Source: Negativicutes bacterium (GTDB lineage Bacteria > Bacillota > JAAYKD01). From it: a DNA stretch of 44,539 nucleotides. The stretch spans positions 1-44,539 of the forward strand of contig JAJFTT010000034.1 in the NCBI GenBank assembly GCA_021372785.1. Direction: 5' to 3'. Positions 15,440-23,780 of this stretch are shown here, one piece after another; the stretch's first letter is position 1, and each line of letters starts with the position of its first letter. The translations under genes were made by a program, and so were the position numbers. Under the pieces are notes generated by a model. It was not told where the DNA came from. It saw nothing but the letters and a program-made list of their open reading frames with translations, and ran no database searches.

Positions 15440-17917
15440 ATGAGAGCTCTGAAGACGAGAAGAATGACCGCTTTGTTTACGCTCCTCTTCCTTATCGTGA
15501 CGACATCATTTCCCGTCTTGGCGGCACCGCCAGCCAAGATCGAATTGGGCACAGCCTCCGGTTTTGCTATCCTGGCGGGGTCGACAATAACAAACACCGG
15601 ATCAACCAGCATCAGTGGTGATGCCGGCGGCAATATTGGTTTATACCCTGGTTCCGCTTATGTCGCTGCCGGCGTGACAACGACAGGCACCGCCTATATC
15701 GCGGATGCCGGTGGGGTGGCAAGTCTGGCCAAAACCGATCTGGCAGCCGCCTATAATCAAGCGGCCGGCAGTGCCTCCACTGCAACCATCACAGCCGATC
15801 TTGGTGGGACAACTTTAACCTCAGGAGTATATACGTCGCCGAGCAGCATCAGTATCACCGGTACGCTGACCCTGGATGGTCAGGGTGATCCCGAAGCGGT
15901 GTTTATTTTCCAGGCAGGCTCCACTTTGATAACAGCCGCTGGCAGTGAAATCAAATTGATCAACGGCGCTCGCTATTGCCGTGTTTTCTGGCAGGTCGGG
16001 AGTTCCGCCACCTTAGGAACCAATTCCAAATTTGTCGGTCATATTTTGGCGATGCTTTCCATCACGGCTGCGACCGGCGCATCGGTAGAAGGTCAGCTGT
16101 TAGCCCGCAATGGCGCCGTCATGCTGGAATCGAATACGATTTTTAATGGAGTTTGCAGCACAGCTGCCTTGACGGTGATCAAAAAAGTCATCAACGATAA
16201 CACCGGAACAGCGCTGCCGGCCGATTTTACGCTGCATGTGAAAACTGCCGGCGCTTTTGGCACTGAGGTCAGCGGCAGTCCTGCGCCGGGTTCGGCTCTG
16301 GGTCACGTTTATACCCTACTCCCGGGCAATTACACCGTGAGTGAAAATCCCGCTGCCGGCTATAGCGCAAGCTTCCTCGGCGCCGATGCTCTGGGCAATG
16401 TCAGCCTTGCCGCGGGAGAAAACAGAATGGTGACGTTGATTAACGACGATATTGCTGTTCCTGTGATTGCACCGTTGATTAACGTTATCAAAAAACCGTC
16501 GCCGGCCGCCCTGCCTGCCGGGACCGGTTCGGTTACCTATACCTACACGGTAACCAATCCGGGTTCCGTCGAACTGAGCGGTGTGATTGTGAGCGATGAT
16601 AAAATCAATACCGTCAAACTTATCTCAGGCGACTTGAATTCAGATCATATCCTGCAGGTTTCTGAGACCTGGATCTACAGCGCTACCGCAGTGCTCAGTG
16701 CGACCACAACCAATACAGTCACAGCCAAAGGCACCGGCAATGGTCTGCAGGCAATCGATCTTGCCTATGCAACGGTGATTGTGACGCCGGAGGAAACGGA
16801 ACCAGCCAATCCTCCGCTGATCAATGTCGTGAAAACCGCGTCTCCGCAAGCCTTGCTCTACGGGCCCGGTCCGGTTACTTATACCTATCAGATCACAAAT
16901 CCCGGCCTGGTGGCGCTCAGCAATGTCAGTATCAGCGATGATAAAATCCAGATGATCTATTATGATTCCGGCGATCTCAATGCGGATGGTTTACTGCAGA
17001 CAGACGAAACCTGGACCTACAGCGGGCTTGCATCACTTAGTGAAACCACCGCCAACGCCGTCACTGTCACGGGTATGGCCAATGGCATGACTGCCACGGA
17101 TCTCGCTTTTGCGACCGTAACGGTCACTCCTCTGACAATCCCCTTGATTCGGGTTGTGAAAACGGCTTCTCCGCTCTCCCTTGTCTCACCCGGTTTGGTC
17201 ACCTACACCTATCAGGTCACGAATCCCGGCCTGGTGGCGCTGAGCAATATCAGTCTCTTTGATGACAAAATCCAGATGATCTATTATGATTCCGGCGATC
17301 TCAATGCGGATAATTTACTGCAGGCTGGTGAAACCTGGATCTATACCGGCATTGCTTCTCTGAGCGCCACGACGACCAATCAAGTCACCGTACAGGGTGC
17401 AGCCAACGGTATGATCGCTACGGACAGCGACTCTGTTACCGTGAGTGTGGTACCGATCGTCGCTCCGATCATTCGCCTTGAGAAGACTGCTTCGCCGGCG
17501 GCCTTGACCGGCGGTGCGGGAACGGTCACCTATACCTATACGGTCACGAATCCCGGTACCGTCACGATGAGTGATGTTTTTGTCAGAGATGATAAAATTG
17601 CTACCGTTTACTATACGTCCGGGGATCTCAATCATGATTACCTGCTGCAGACAGACGAAGCCTGGATTTTCACCGCTGCGGCAACCCTGCAAGCCAGCAC
17701 AACCAATACAGCGATTGCCCAAGGCAGTGCCAATGGGCTCACCGCAACGGATCAAGCGGCTGTCACAGTGCCGGTTACCGTAGCGCCGGTGATTACGACT
17801 GAAACCGGCGGAACCTTGCCGGTAACGGCGTCTCCCTGGTCAACTTTGATGCTGATTGGTTTTGCCATGCTGATGCTGGGTGCAGTCAGCTGGATTTTTA
17901 TCAGAAGATATGAATAG
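15440..17917 (+). CDS. Large sortase-anchored surface protein (DUF3494 domain plus four about 108-residue repeats)
   Basis: An 825-residue exported protein. The signal peptide is residues 1-29 (TRRMTALFTLLFLIV, cleavage near VLA-A). Residues about 33-245 form a DUF3494 ice-binding-like beta-helix domain (SGFAILAGSTITNTG, then FIFQAGSTL). A SpaA/prealbumin-like domain follows (about 248-340, VIKKVINDNTG to the TLIND end). Four tandem repeats start near residues 347, 460, 568 and 676, each with TYTYxxTNPG, DDKI, SGDLN and ETW motifs typical of DUF11/DUF7507 adhesin stalks. The C-terminus has LPVTA (about 793-797), a hydrophobic helix and RRYE. ATG 15440 gives the signal peptide. It overlaps the sortase gene by 8 nt. 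The binding target is unknown; ice binding should not be assumed from DUF3494 alone. Confidence 0.9.
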   Translation: MRALKTRRMTALFTLLFLIVTTSFPVLAAPPAKIELGTASGFAILAGSTITNTGSTSISGDAGGNIGLYPGSAYVAAGVTTTGTAYIADAGGVASLAKTDLAAAYNQAAGSASTATITADLGGTTLTSGVYTSPSSISITGTLTLDGQGDPEAVFIFQAGSTLITAAGSEIKLINGARYCRVFWQVGSSATLGTNSKFVGHILAMLSITAATGASVEGQLLARNGAVMLESNTIFNGVCSTAALTVIKKVINDNTGTALPADFTLHVKTAGAFGTEVSGSPAPGSALGHVYTLLPGNYTVSENPAAGYSASFLGADALGNVSLAAGENRMVTLINDDIAVPVIAPLINVIKKPSPAALPAGTGSVTYTYTVTNPGSVELSGVIVSDDKINTVKLISGDLNSDHILQVSETWIYSATAVLSATTTNTVTAKGTGNGLQAIDLAYATVIVTPEETEPANPPLINVVKTASPQALLYGPGPVTYTYQITNPGLVALSNVSISDDKIQMIYYDSGDLNADGLLQTDETWTYSGLASLSETTANAVTVTGMANGMTATDLAFATVTVTPLTIPLIRVVKTASPLSLVSPGLVTYTYQVTNPGLVALSNISLFDDKIQMIYYDSGDLNADNLLQAGETWIYTGIASLSATTTNQVTVQGAANGMIATDSDSVTVSVVPIVAPIIRLEKTASPAALTGGAGTVTYTYTVTNPGTVTMSDVFVRDDKIATVYYTSGDLNHDYLLQTDEAWIFTAAATLQASTTNTAIAQGSANGLTATDQAAVTVPVTVAPVITTETGGTLPVTASPWSTLMLIGFAMLMLGAVSWIFIRRYE

Positions 17918-18575
17918 ACAAAAAGCCGCGAAGAAACGCCGGCAAACCGTTCGCCGCATGGCTGCGCTGCTTCTGATGGTTGGGTTCCTGTTTACTTCTG
18001 TGGCACTGGGCAATCTCATTGTGCAGAACCGCAGGTTGATCAGTGCCTACAATGCAGAATCTTTTGCGCTGGCAGAGAATCAAAATCCGGCCGGAATCAC
18101 AGCGCTGGCAGCCGGGGCAGAGTCCATCTGCCCTGCCAAAGAGCCGGCGGCAGCGTATTATCCGATTTATCCCAAAACAGGGGAAGAAATCGGCAGTCTG
18201 GCTTTCCCCACCTTGGATGCGGTCATACCGATCATTCAGGGTACCGCTGTTCCGGATTTGGAAAAAGGAATCGGTCATTATCTGCAGAGTGTGCTGCCCG
18301 GTGAAACGGACAACTGCGTCCTGGCCGGGCACCGTGATACGGTCTTTCGCCGTTTGGGCGAGCTGAAAATCGGTGATTTGGTGATCATCCGGACTTCCGC
18401 CGGTACTTTTACTTACGAAGTCACAGGTACGCGGGTTGTCGCTGCTGATGACCTGACTGTGATCATGCCGACCGATCATGCTGTTTTAACGATGTCCACC
18501 TGTTATCCTTTCAATACCCCGGGTTATTACCCCGAACGTTACATTGTCTCGGCTGATTTAAGCATCGATCCCTAG
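17910..18575 (+). CDS. Class D-type sortase
   Basis: A 221-residue membrane-anchored transpeptidase. It has an N-terminal membrane helix (about 17-38) and a sortase core with catalytic H141 (AGHRDT), C198 (TMSTCYPF) and R210 (PERYIV). Length and motif spacing fit class D. Class D sortases use LPNTA/LPQTA-like signals, which matches LPVTA on the protein encoded immediately upstream. ATG 17910 overlaps the surface-protein stop (ATGAATAG), implying coupled translation and a dedicated enzyme-substrate pair. Class assignment is by reading, not by alignment. Confidence 0.9.
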   Translation: MNRQKAAKKRRQTVRRMAALLLMVGFLFTSVALGNLIVQNRRLISAYNAESFALAENQNPAGITALAAGAESICPAKEPAAAYYPIYPKTGEEIGSLAFPTLDAVIPIIQGTAVPDLEKGIGHYLQSVLPGETDNCVLAGHRDTVFRRLGELKIGDLVIIRTSAGTFTYEVTGTRVVAADDLTVIMPTDHAVLTMSTCYPFNTPGYYPERYIVSADLSIDP

Positions 18576-18651
18576 GATGCTTGGAAAATAATTTCCATGA
18601 AAAGAAAATCAGAATCGCTTGCTCTGCAAGCAGAAGGAAAGGAAGATCAGA

Positions 18652-19209
18652 ATGAATACACTCAAGAAAATTGGCTTTGGCGTTTGCCTTGGCGCTGCGG
18701 TTGGTATCGCGGCCGGAATCCTATTTGCTACGAAAGAGGGCAGAACGATGCGGAAAACCTTAAAGGAAAAAGCAATCGACTCGATTGATGATTTGGAAGA
18801 ACACGTTCAGGATGGCTCCAAAGAATGGAACGCGACGGCCGCCCATGCCGCCAAGAAGGCCAATCAAGTCATTCGGAATGTGGATGCAAAGGCTGATACT
18901 CTGCAGGAAGATCTGACGCAGGGCTACAATAAAATCAAACACGATGTCAATCAAGCGGTCGCTTCCGATACAAAACAAGGCAAAACCATGGAAAAGAAAT
19001 GGCAGGATAAGCTGGACGAAACCATCGAAACGGTCAAGAATGTGGCTGAAGAAAAATCGGATGACCTGAGCGATGCCGCGGCGCAGGCCGCGGCGAAAAC
19101 GGAACACTTTGTCAAAGAAGCCGCCGAGACAGCCGAAGACGTCGGCGAAGAAATTAAAGATGGCTATCATGCCATCAAGCATGATCTGCATCGGCCGGGA
19201 AACGTCTAG
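18652..19209 (+). CDS. YtxH-domain protein
   Basis: A 185-residue YtxH-type protein. A hydrophobic N-terminal segment with small residues (GFGVCLGAAVGIAAGILFA) is followed by the family's KEGRTMRKTLKEKA. The rest is a long amphipathic, Ala/Lys/Glu-rich helix with pseudo-repeats (GYNKIKHDV and GYHAIKHDL). YtxH proteins are general-stress-associated membrane proteins of unknown activity. ATG 18652 has AAAGGAAG upstream. It lies 76 bp after the sortase and may be in the same transcript. The long helix could be coiled coil. Confidence 0.85.
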   Translation: MNTLKKIGFGVCLGAAVGIAAGILFATKEGRTMRKTLKEKAIDSIDDLEEHVQDGSKEWNATAAHAAKKANQVIRNVDAKADTLQEDLTQGYNKIKHDVNQAVASDTKQGKTMEKKWQDKLDETIETVKNVAEEKSDDLSDAAAQAAAKTEHFVKEAAETAEDVGEEIKDGYHAIKHDLHRPGNV

Positions 19210-19247
19210 AATTCCATTTTCTCTGCTCCTGCGGTGAATGAAACGAT

Positions 19248-19294
19248 AAAAAACAGGTTCGGAGCCTTCTAAAAAAGGCTCCGAACCTGTTTTT
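19248..19294. terminator. Bidirectional intrinsic terminator
   Basis: AAAACAGGTTCGGAGCCTT pairs perfectly with its complement on the other side of a 6-nt loop. A runs on the left and T runs on the right let it work for both convergent genes. Confidence 0.95.
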
Positions 19295-19299
19295 GCCGT

Positions 19300-19671
19300 T
19301 TAATACCATATGGCCTTGACCAGTAAAAAAAGCAGCAACAGCCAGACCGCCACAATCGGAACAGCATAATACCAGTGATTTGGCCTGCCGCCCGGCCATA
19401 AGCCCTGCGCTTCCTGCCGGCATTGCGCAAACAGCTCTGCCGGGATCAAGCGGATTGTCAAAGCAACCAGCAGCGGCAAAAGAATCAGGTCATCCAGATA
19501 ACCCAGAATCGGGATGAAATCGGGAATCAAATCGATGGGAGACAAAGCATAGACAAGAGCAGCGGCGGCAGCCGCTTTCGCCGCCAAAGGCGTCTCTTTT
19601 TTTTGTAAAGCCAAAAAAACAGCGGGGAGATCGGTTTTTAATCTTGCAGCGCGTTCTTTTAAGTTCGGCAT
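19300..19671 (-). CDS. DUF1232 (YkvA-like) membrane protein
   Basis: A 123-residue protein with the DUF1232 signature around residues 40-60 (YALSPIDLIPDFIPILGYLDD), followed by a hydrophobic segment and a C-terminal membrane helix (VPIVAVWLLLLFLLVKA). Function of the family is unknown. ATG 19671 follows AGGTG. It starts 10 bp after the downstream ABC transporter gene, so it is probably the last gene of the marR-ABC operon. Confidence 0.87.
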   Translation of the reverse strand: MPNLKERAARLKTDLPAVFLALQKKETPLAAKAAAAAALVYALSPIDLIPDFIPILGYLDDLILLPLLVALTIRLIPAELFAQCRQEAQGLWPGGRPNHWYYAVPIVAVWLLLLFLLVKAIWY

Positions 19672-19681
19672 CCGGCACCTC

Positions 19682-21436
19682 TCATTGATCTTTCCATTGG
19701 TTTTTTTCCAATCGTAATTGTTTGGCCAGCCAGTTGCTGCCGTTCATCACCTCATCCGGGGCGCCGGTGGTGAGAATACGGCCGTCCTCCAGTAAAACAA
19801 TCAGGTCGCTGTGCAACATGGAGGTGATCCGATGTGAAATGGAGAGTACCATGCGCCCTTCTTCCGCTTTTTGCAGCACGGTCACGATCTTCGCCTCCGT
19901 AGCGGAATCAAGATTGGCGGTAACCTCGTCCAGGAGCAGAATCACGGGATCCGCCACAATGGCTCTGGCAATCGAGAGCAGTTGTTTTTGCCCCTGGGAA
20001 AAATCTCCGCCCCCGGCATCAACCACCGTAGCGTAACCTTTGGCCATCTTCATCACGTAATCATGCAGTCCGACAAAACGCAGGGCTTTTTCCACCTGTT
20101 CCGCCCGGATTGTCTCATCGGCCAAACTGATTTGTTCCGCCACCGTTCCCTGAATGAAACTGAACTGCTGCTCCACATAGCCAAAGATCCTGCGCTTCTC
20201 CGAATTGGGGATCCGATAGACATCCGCACCGCCTAATTCAATTTTGCCGCCCGTTGGTTGCAGCAAACCCATGATCAGGCGGAAGAGCGTCGTTTTCCCA
20301 ACGCCGGTGCGACCGGTAAATGTCACATTAGCACCGTAAGGAATGGTTAGATTCAGATCCTGCAGAACCGGTTGATCGGCGGCATACGCAAACGAGACGT
20401 GCTCAAAGCGCATGCCGGCAGTCCGGATACCTGGCAGAATCAGATCCGCTGTGAGAGAAGCATCCTTGGCCGGTTCTTCCGGTTCCAGGACAAAGCGATT
20501 GATCCGTTCTACGCCGGAAATTCCTTTCTGCACATTCTGCAGCTCGCTGCCCAGCGTCTCGATCGGCGCAAACAGATTGGTGAATAATTCAATGGAGGCT
20601 GCCACCATGCCAACGGAGATACCAAGAAATTGGACCTGATCGGTCGAAAGCAGCACAATCAGCGCAATAATCAACGCACGCATGACCTGGATGATGGGAG
20701 AGTAACAGGAATCGTAGAAATTGACCCGTTCCAGCGTGCGGAAATTATCCTCCAGGCGGCCGCGATAGAGTTCCTCCATATAAGCTTCCTTGCTGAACGA
20801 TTTGATCATCCGAACGTTTTTCAAGCTTTCCGAAATATGCGAATTGACGCGGCCGATCTGCTCCAGGTTTTTAATTTGCGCCGCCAGCATGCGCTGTTGA
20901 AAGGCGCGGGTCACGAAATAAATCAAAGGCACCAGGCAGAGCGCCAGAATACCCAGCTTAAGCGAAAAATACCAGATCGAAACCACAATGCCAATGATTT
21001 TAAAGCAGTCAATCATCATGCTGATGACGCCGTCGGCAAACAGAGAATTGACATTTTCCACATCATTGCTGAAGCGGGAGGTAATACTGCCGGGTTGGTT
21101 GGCGGAAAAATAGGTGGTGCTGATCCGCTCCAGTTTGAGAGTCATTTCTATGCGCAGATCTTTGACAATTTTCTGACCGAAGACAGTCAGCAAACCGCCT
21201 TTGAGAAAGTCGAAAAAGCCGATCAAAATCAAAACAGCCAAATAGAGCAGGGCCAGCCGCAGCAGACCCTGGTTGGTTTTTAAGACCAGGTTTTGATCGA
21301 TGATGATTTTGAGCAGTTGCGGCGGAATTAAGCTGAAAAGCACTACCGCCGCAATCACAAACAGCAAAGCAAAGCTCAGCAAGAGATTCTGCCGCAATAT
21401 TTTCAGTATGGTTGAGGTGGTCAGACTATGCTTCAT
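19682..21436 (-). CDS. ABC exporter half-transporter, ATP-hydrolysing subunit
   Basis: A 584-residue fused permease-ATPase. Six membrane helices occupy the N-terminal 320 residues. The nucleotide-binding domain has Walker A (GRTGVGKTT), the signature FSQGQKQLLSIARAI (SQGQ rather than SGGQ), Walker B with an intact catalytic Glu (VILLLDEVTANLDS) and the H-loop SISHRI. ATG 21436 follows GGAGG and overlaps the preceding ABC gene by 11 nt; the frame open to 21547 is not used. With its partner it forms a heterodimeric exporter of the BmrCD/multidrug type. The substrate is unknown. Confidence 0.9.
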   Translation of the reverse strand: MKHSLTTSTILKILRQNLLLSFALLFVIAAVVLFSLIPPQLLKIIIDQNLVLKTNQGLLRLALLYLAVLILIGFFDFLKGGLLTVFGQKIVKDLRIEMTLKLERISTTYFSANQPGSITSRFSNDVENVNSLFADGVISMMIDCFKIIGIVVSIWYFSLKLGILALCLVPLIYFVTRAFQQRMLAAQIKNLEQIGRVNSHISESLKNVRMIKSFSKEAYMEELYRGRLEDNFRTLERVNFYDSCYSPIIQVMRALIIALIVLLSTDQVQFLGISVGMVAASIELFTNLFAPIETLGSELQNVQKGISGVERINRFVLEPEEPAKDASLTADLILPGIRTAGMRFEHVSFAYAADQPVLQDLNLTIPYGANVTFTGRTGVGKTTLFRLIMGLLQPTGGKIELGGADVYRIPNSEKRRIFGYVEQQFSFIQGTVAEQISLADETIRAEQVEKALRFVGLHDYVMKMAKGYATVVDAGGGDFSQGQKQLLSIARAIVADPVILLLDEVTANLDSATEAKIVTVLQKAEEGRMVLSISHRITSMLHSDLIVLLEDGRILTTGAPDEVMNGSNWLAKQLRLEKNQWKDQ

Positions 21437-23165
21437 GACCGTCGCCTCCCGTCTGCAGTTGATAAATCGAGGCATAGAGCGCGGAAGAAGCGAGCAGGCT
21501 TTGATGCGTGCCGTATTCGGCGGTATGATCGCTGTGCAGGAAAACAATCCGATCGGTCAGCGGAAAAACCGTCAGACGATGGGAAATAAGCAGAATGACA
21601 CAGTCCGTGTAATGCGTGCGCAGGTTGTTCAAAATGATTTGCTCTGTTTTCATATCGACTGCTGAAAACGGGTCATCCAGAATCAGCAGAGCGCCATGAT
21701 GATAGAGCGCCCGCGCCAAAGCGATGCGCGCCTGCTGACCGCCGGAAAGCCGGATGCCGCTGCTGCCGACCAAAGTCTGGATGCCTTCCGGCATGGCTGA
21801 CAGGTCTTCCTCAAAACAGACATCCCGCAAAACAGCGCTAATATCTCCCTCTGCGCCCAGCGTAATATTGCGATAGAGGGTATCGGACAGCAACTGTGGC
21901 TGATGCCCCAGATAAGAAATCCGATTGCTGCGTTCCACCTTGCTGTAATCGCGCAGCTCCCGGCCGGCCAGCTGTATGCTGCCGAGATAAGGATACAACC
22001 CCTGTAAAGCAACACCCAAGCTGGATTTACCGCAGGCCACCGGACCTGTGACGCCAATCAGTTCGCCTGCTTTGGCCGAGAAATTCAGCTGTTCCAAAAT
22101 CAAAGCCGGCTCTGTCGGATAAGAGAAGCTGAGATCACGCACAACCAGACTGGCCCCGGCAGCGCCGCTCCGATCGCTGCGCTCGTCTTCCCGATAGGCG
22201 GTCAGATAGGGTTTGATGCGCTGCCAGGAGACCGTCGCCTTTTGATATGTATTGAATAATTTGGAAGCCTTGCTGTCCTTGGTGGTCAGGGCGATAAAAA
22301 TGGTGAGATAGGTGGAAAACATGCCGACCGTCCAGAACCCGCTGATCACATTGCTGCCGCCGTAATAGAGGATAAAGACAATGCCCAGTAAAGCGATCAC
22401 ATTGTAGACCGGCTGCATCGAATTCTCCAGAATATTCGCCCTGACCGACTTCACTTGCAGGTCATCCAGTTCATGAAAATACGCCTGGCGGTTCTTTCCT
22501 TCCAAACCGTTGACCCGCAGCAAGACGGTGTGCTCAATATTATCATAGGTGAGGCCGGCCACCCGGCTGCTTTGTTCCCGGGCTGCTTTGGAAAACTTTA
22601 CAATGTAATTTTTCAGAGATTCTGCCAGCCACATGGCGACTGGTACAAAAAGGCAGGAGACAAGCGTCAGTTTCCAGTCGTAAACCAAAAGAGATATAAA
22701 ATAGGAAAGCATCAGCACTCCGGTATCAAAGATCTCGGTGGTGACTTTGCGCATTCCCTCCACACAAATATCCACATCCGAGACCGCTTTGGTCATCAGA
22801 TCCCCTGTCTGTTCCTGCGACAGCTCAAGAATTTCGCGATGCATGATGTTGTTGTAAAGCATCATGCGCATCGCGGCGCTGGTCCGGTTGGCAAACAGAC
22901 GCACATAATAACGTTTGAAATAACGCATCAGCTGAATCAGCAGGACGGCAGCTACAAAGAGGGCGGCTTGCAGCCAGACCAGACGAAGCGGACTTTTGGC
23001 GAGGATGCTATCGATCAGCCGTCCCTGCAGAATGGGCCAGACCGACATGCCGCCATTGCAGAGGATACCACAAAAGAAAACGGCGGTTAAAACGGAGCGC
23101 TCTCGTTTCCAATAACTGCTGATTTGGTCTGGTTTTTCAACCGGACTAAGCTTCAGAACTGCCAT
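21426..23165 (-). CDS. ABC exporter half-transporter, degenerate-site subunit
   Basis: A 579-residue fused permease-ATPase partner. Walker A is GPVACGKSS, the signature is LSGGQQARIALARAL, and Walker B ends LLILDDPFSAVD, with Asp where the catalytic Glu normally is. That is the usual mark of the non-hydrolysing site in heterodimeric exporters. The H-loop LLISHRL is intact. ATG 23165 has GGAGG 9 nt upstream and overlaps the marR gene by 20 nt. Regulation by the MarR protein encoded just before it is the natural inference. Confidence 0.9.
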   Translation of the reverse strand: MAVLKLSPVEKPDQISSYWKRERSVLTAVFFCGILCNGGMSVWPILQGRLIDSILAKSPLRLVWLQAALFVAAVLLIQLMRYFKRYYVRLFANRTSAAMRMMLYNNIMHREILELSQEQTGDLMTKAVSDVDICVEGMRKVTTEIFDTGVLMLSYFISLLVYDWKLTLVSCLFVPVAMWLAESLKNYIVKFSKAAREQSSRVAGLTYDNIEHTVLLRVNGLEGKNRQAYFHELDDLQVKSVRANILENSMQPVYNVIALLGIVFILYYGGSNVISGFWTVGMFSTYLTIFIALTTKDSKASKLFNTYQKATVSWQRIKPYLTAYREDERSDRSGAAGASLVVRDLSFSYPTEPALILEQLNFSAKAGELIGVTGPVACGKSSLGVALQGLYPYLGSIQLAGRELRDYSKVERSNRISYLGHQPQLLSDTLYRNITLGAEGDISAVLRDVCFEEDLSAMPEGIQTLVGSSGIRLSGGQQARIALARALYHHGALLILDDPFSAVDMKTEQIILNNLRTHYTDCVILLISHRLTVFPLTDRIVFLHSDHTAEYGTHQSLLASSALYASIYQLQTGGDGHEA

Positions 23166-23625
23166 GCTCTTTTGCCTCCAAAGCCAGTAAATTGCCAAAG
23201 CCGATCCGGCGTTCATTTTTTGATTTCCAGTAAAGCCGATCCAACACCGGCAGGAAACTCTCTTTTTCCACAGCAGTGAGATCCGCCAGCAGCCATTCGT
23301 AAAAGAAAGACTCTACCGAAGCCCTGGCATTCTTGACGGCATCGCCTTTTGCTGTGACATAAAGCTGTTTGCTGCGGCCGTCGCTGGGATCCTGTTGGCG
23401 CAGGAGAAAACCTTTCCGCTCTAAATTGACAGCCCGTCTGGCCACCGCCGCTTTATCCAGATTCAGCTCCGCCCGGATGCCTTCCTGACTGATGCCGGGA
23501 TGATGACGCACACAATGAATGAATTCATATTCCGCTAGACCAATGCCGCTGTCCTTTAAGACTTTACCGGTAAAACGTGTCGCCTCGCGGGCGATTTTGC
23601 TGATCTGACGATTGGTCGCATCCAT
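23146..23625 (-). CDS. MarR-family transcriptional regulator
   Basis: A 159-residue winged-helix regulator: helix-turn-helix about residues 48-75 (PGISQEGIRAELNLDKAAVARRAVNLERKG) and wing with RQQDPSDGRSKQLYVT, the MarR DxRSK motif. It is the first gene of an operon with the two ABC exporter subunits. Inverted repeats overlap its own promoter, so it most likely represses itself and the pump and is relieved by a ligand. ATG 23625 follows GAAAGAGGCGG. Confidence 0.93.
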   Translation of the reverse strand: MDATNRQISKIAREATRFTGKVLKDSGIGLAEYEFIHCVRHHPGISQEGIRAELNLDKAAVARRAVNLERKGFLLRQQDPSDGRSKQLYVTAKGDAVKNARASVESFFYEWLLADLTAVEKESFLPVLDRLYWKSKNERRIGFGNLLALEAKEHGSSEA

Positions 23626-23647
23626 AATCTACCGCCTCTTTCCGAAT

Positions 23648-23682
23648 AGTTGTAGTATCAACTAATTCAGAGCATACTACAA
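23648..23682. promoter_or_regulatory. Candidate MarR operator: nested inverted repeats
   Basis: AGTTG-N6-CAACT (23648-23663) is one inverted repeat. TTGTAGTAT (23650-23658) also has an exact inverted copy ATACTACAA (23674-23682). The second arm overlaps the -10 and the spacer, and the first lies at or just past the start site. Confidence 0.65.
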
Positions 23683-23699
23683 TTCCGCGCAGCTGTCAA
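23671..23699 (-). promoter_or_regulatory. Sigma-A promoter of the marR-ABC operon
   Basis: Minus-strand TTGACA (23694-23699) and TATGCT (23671-23676), 17-bp spacer, overlapping the operator arm. Confidence 0.75.
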
Positions 23700-23732
23700 C
23701 CGGCGAAAAAAAGTCGGCGGCAAGAGGGGCAG

Positions 23733-23772
23733 AAAAAACCCCTTGAACCCGTCCTTTACAGTTCAAGGGGTT
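23733..23772 (-). terminator. Intrinsic terminator after the GerMN gene
   Basis: A perfect 12-bp stem (AACCCCTTGAAC with GTTCAAGGGGTT) has a T run on the minus strand, 9 bp after the stop codon at 23781. Confidence 0.92.
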
Positions 23773-23780
23773 GGTCGGTC

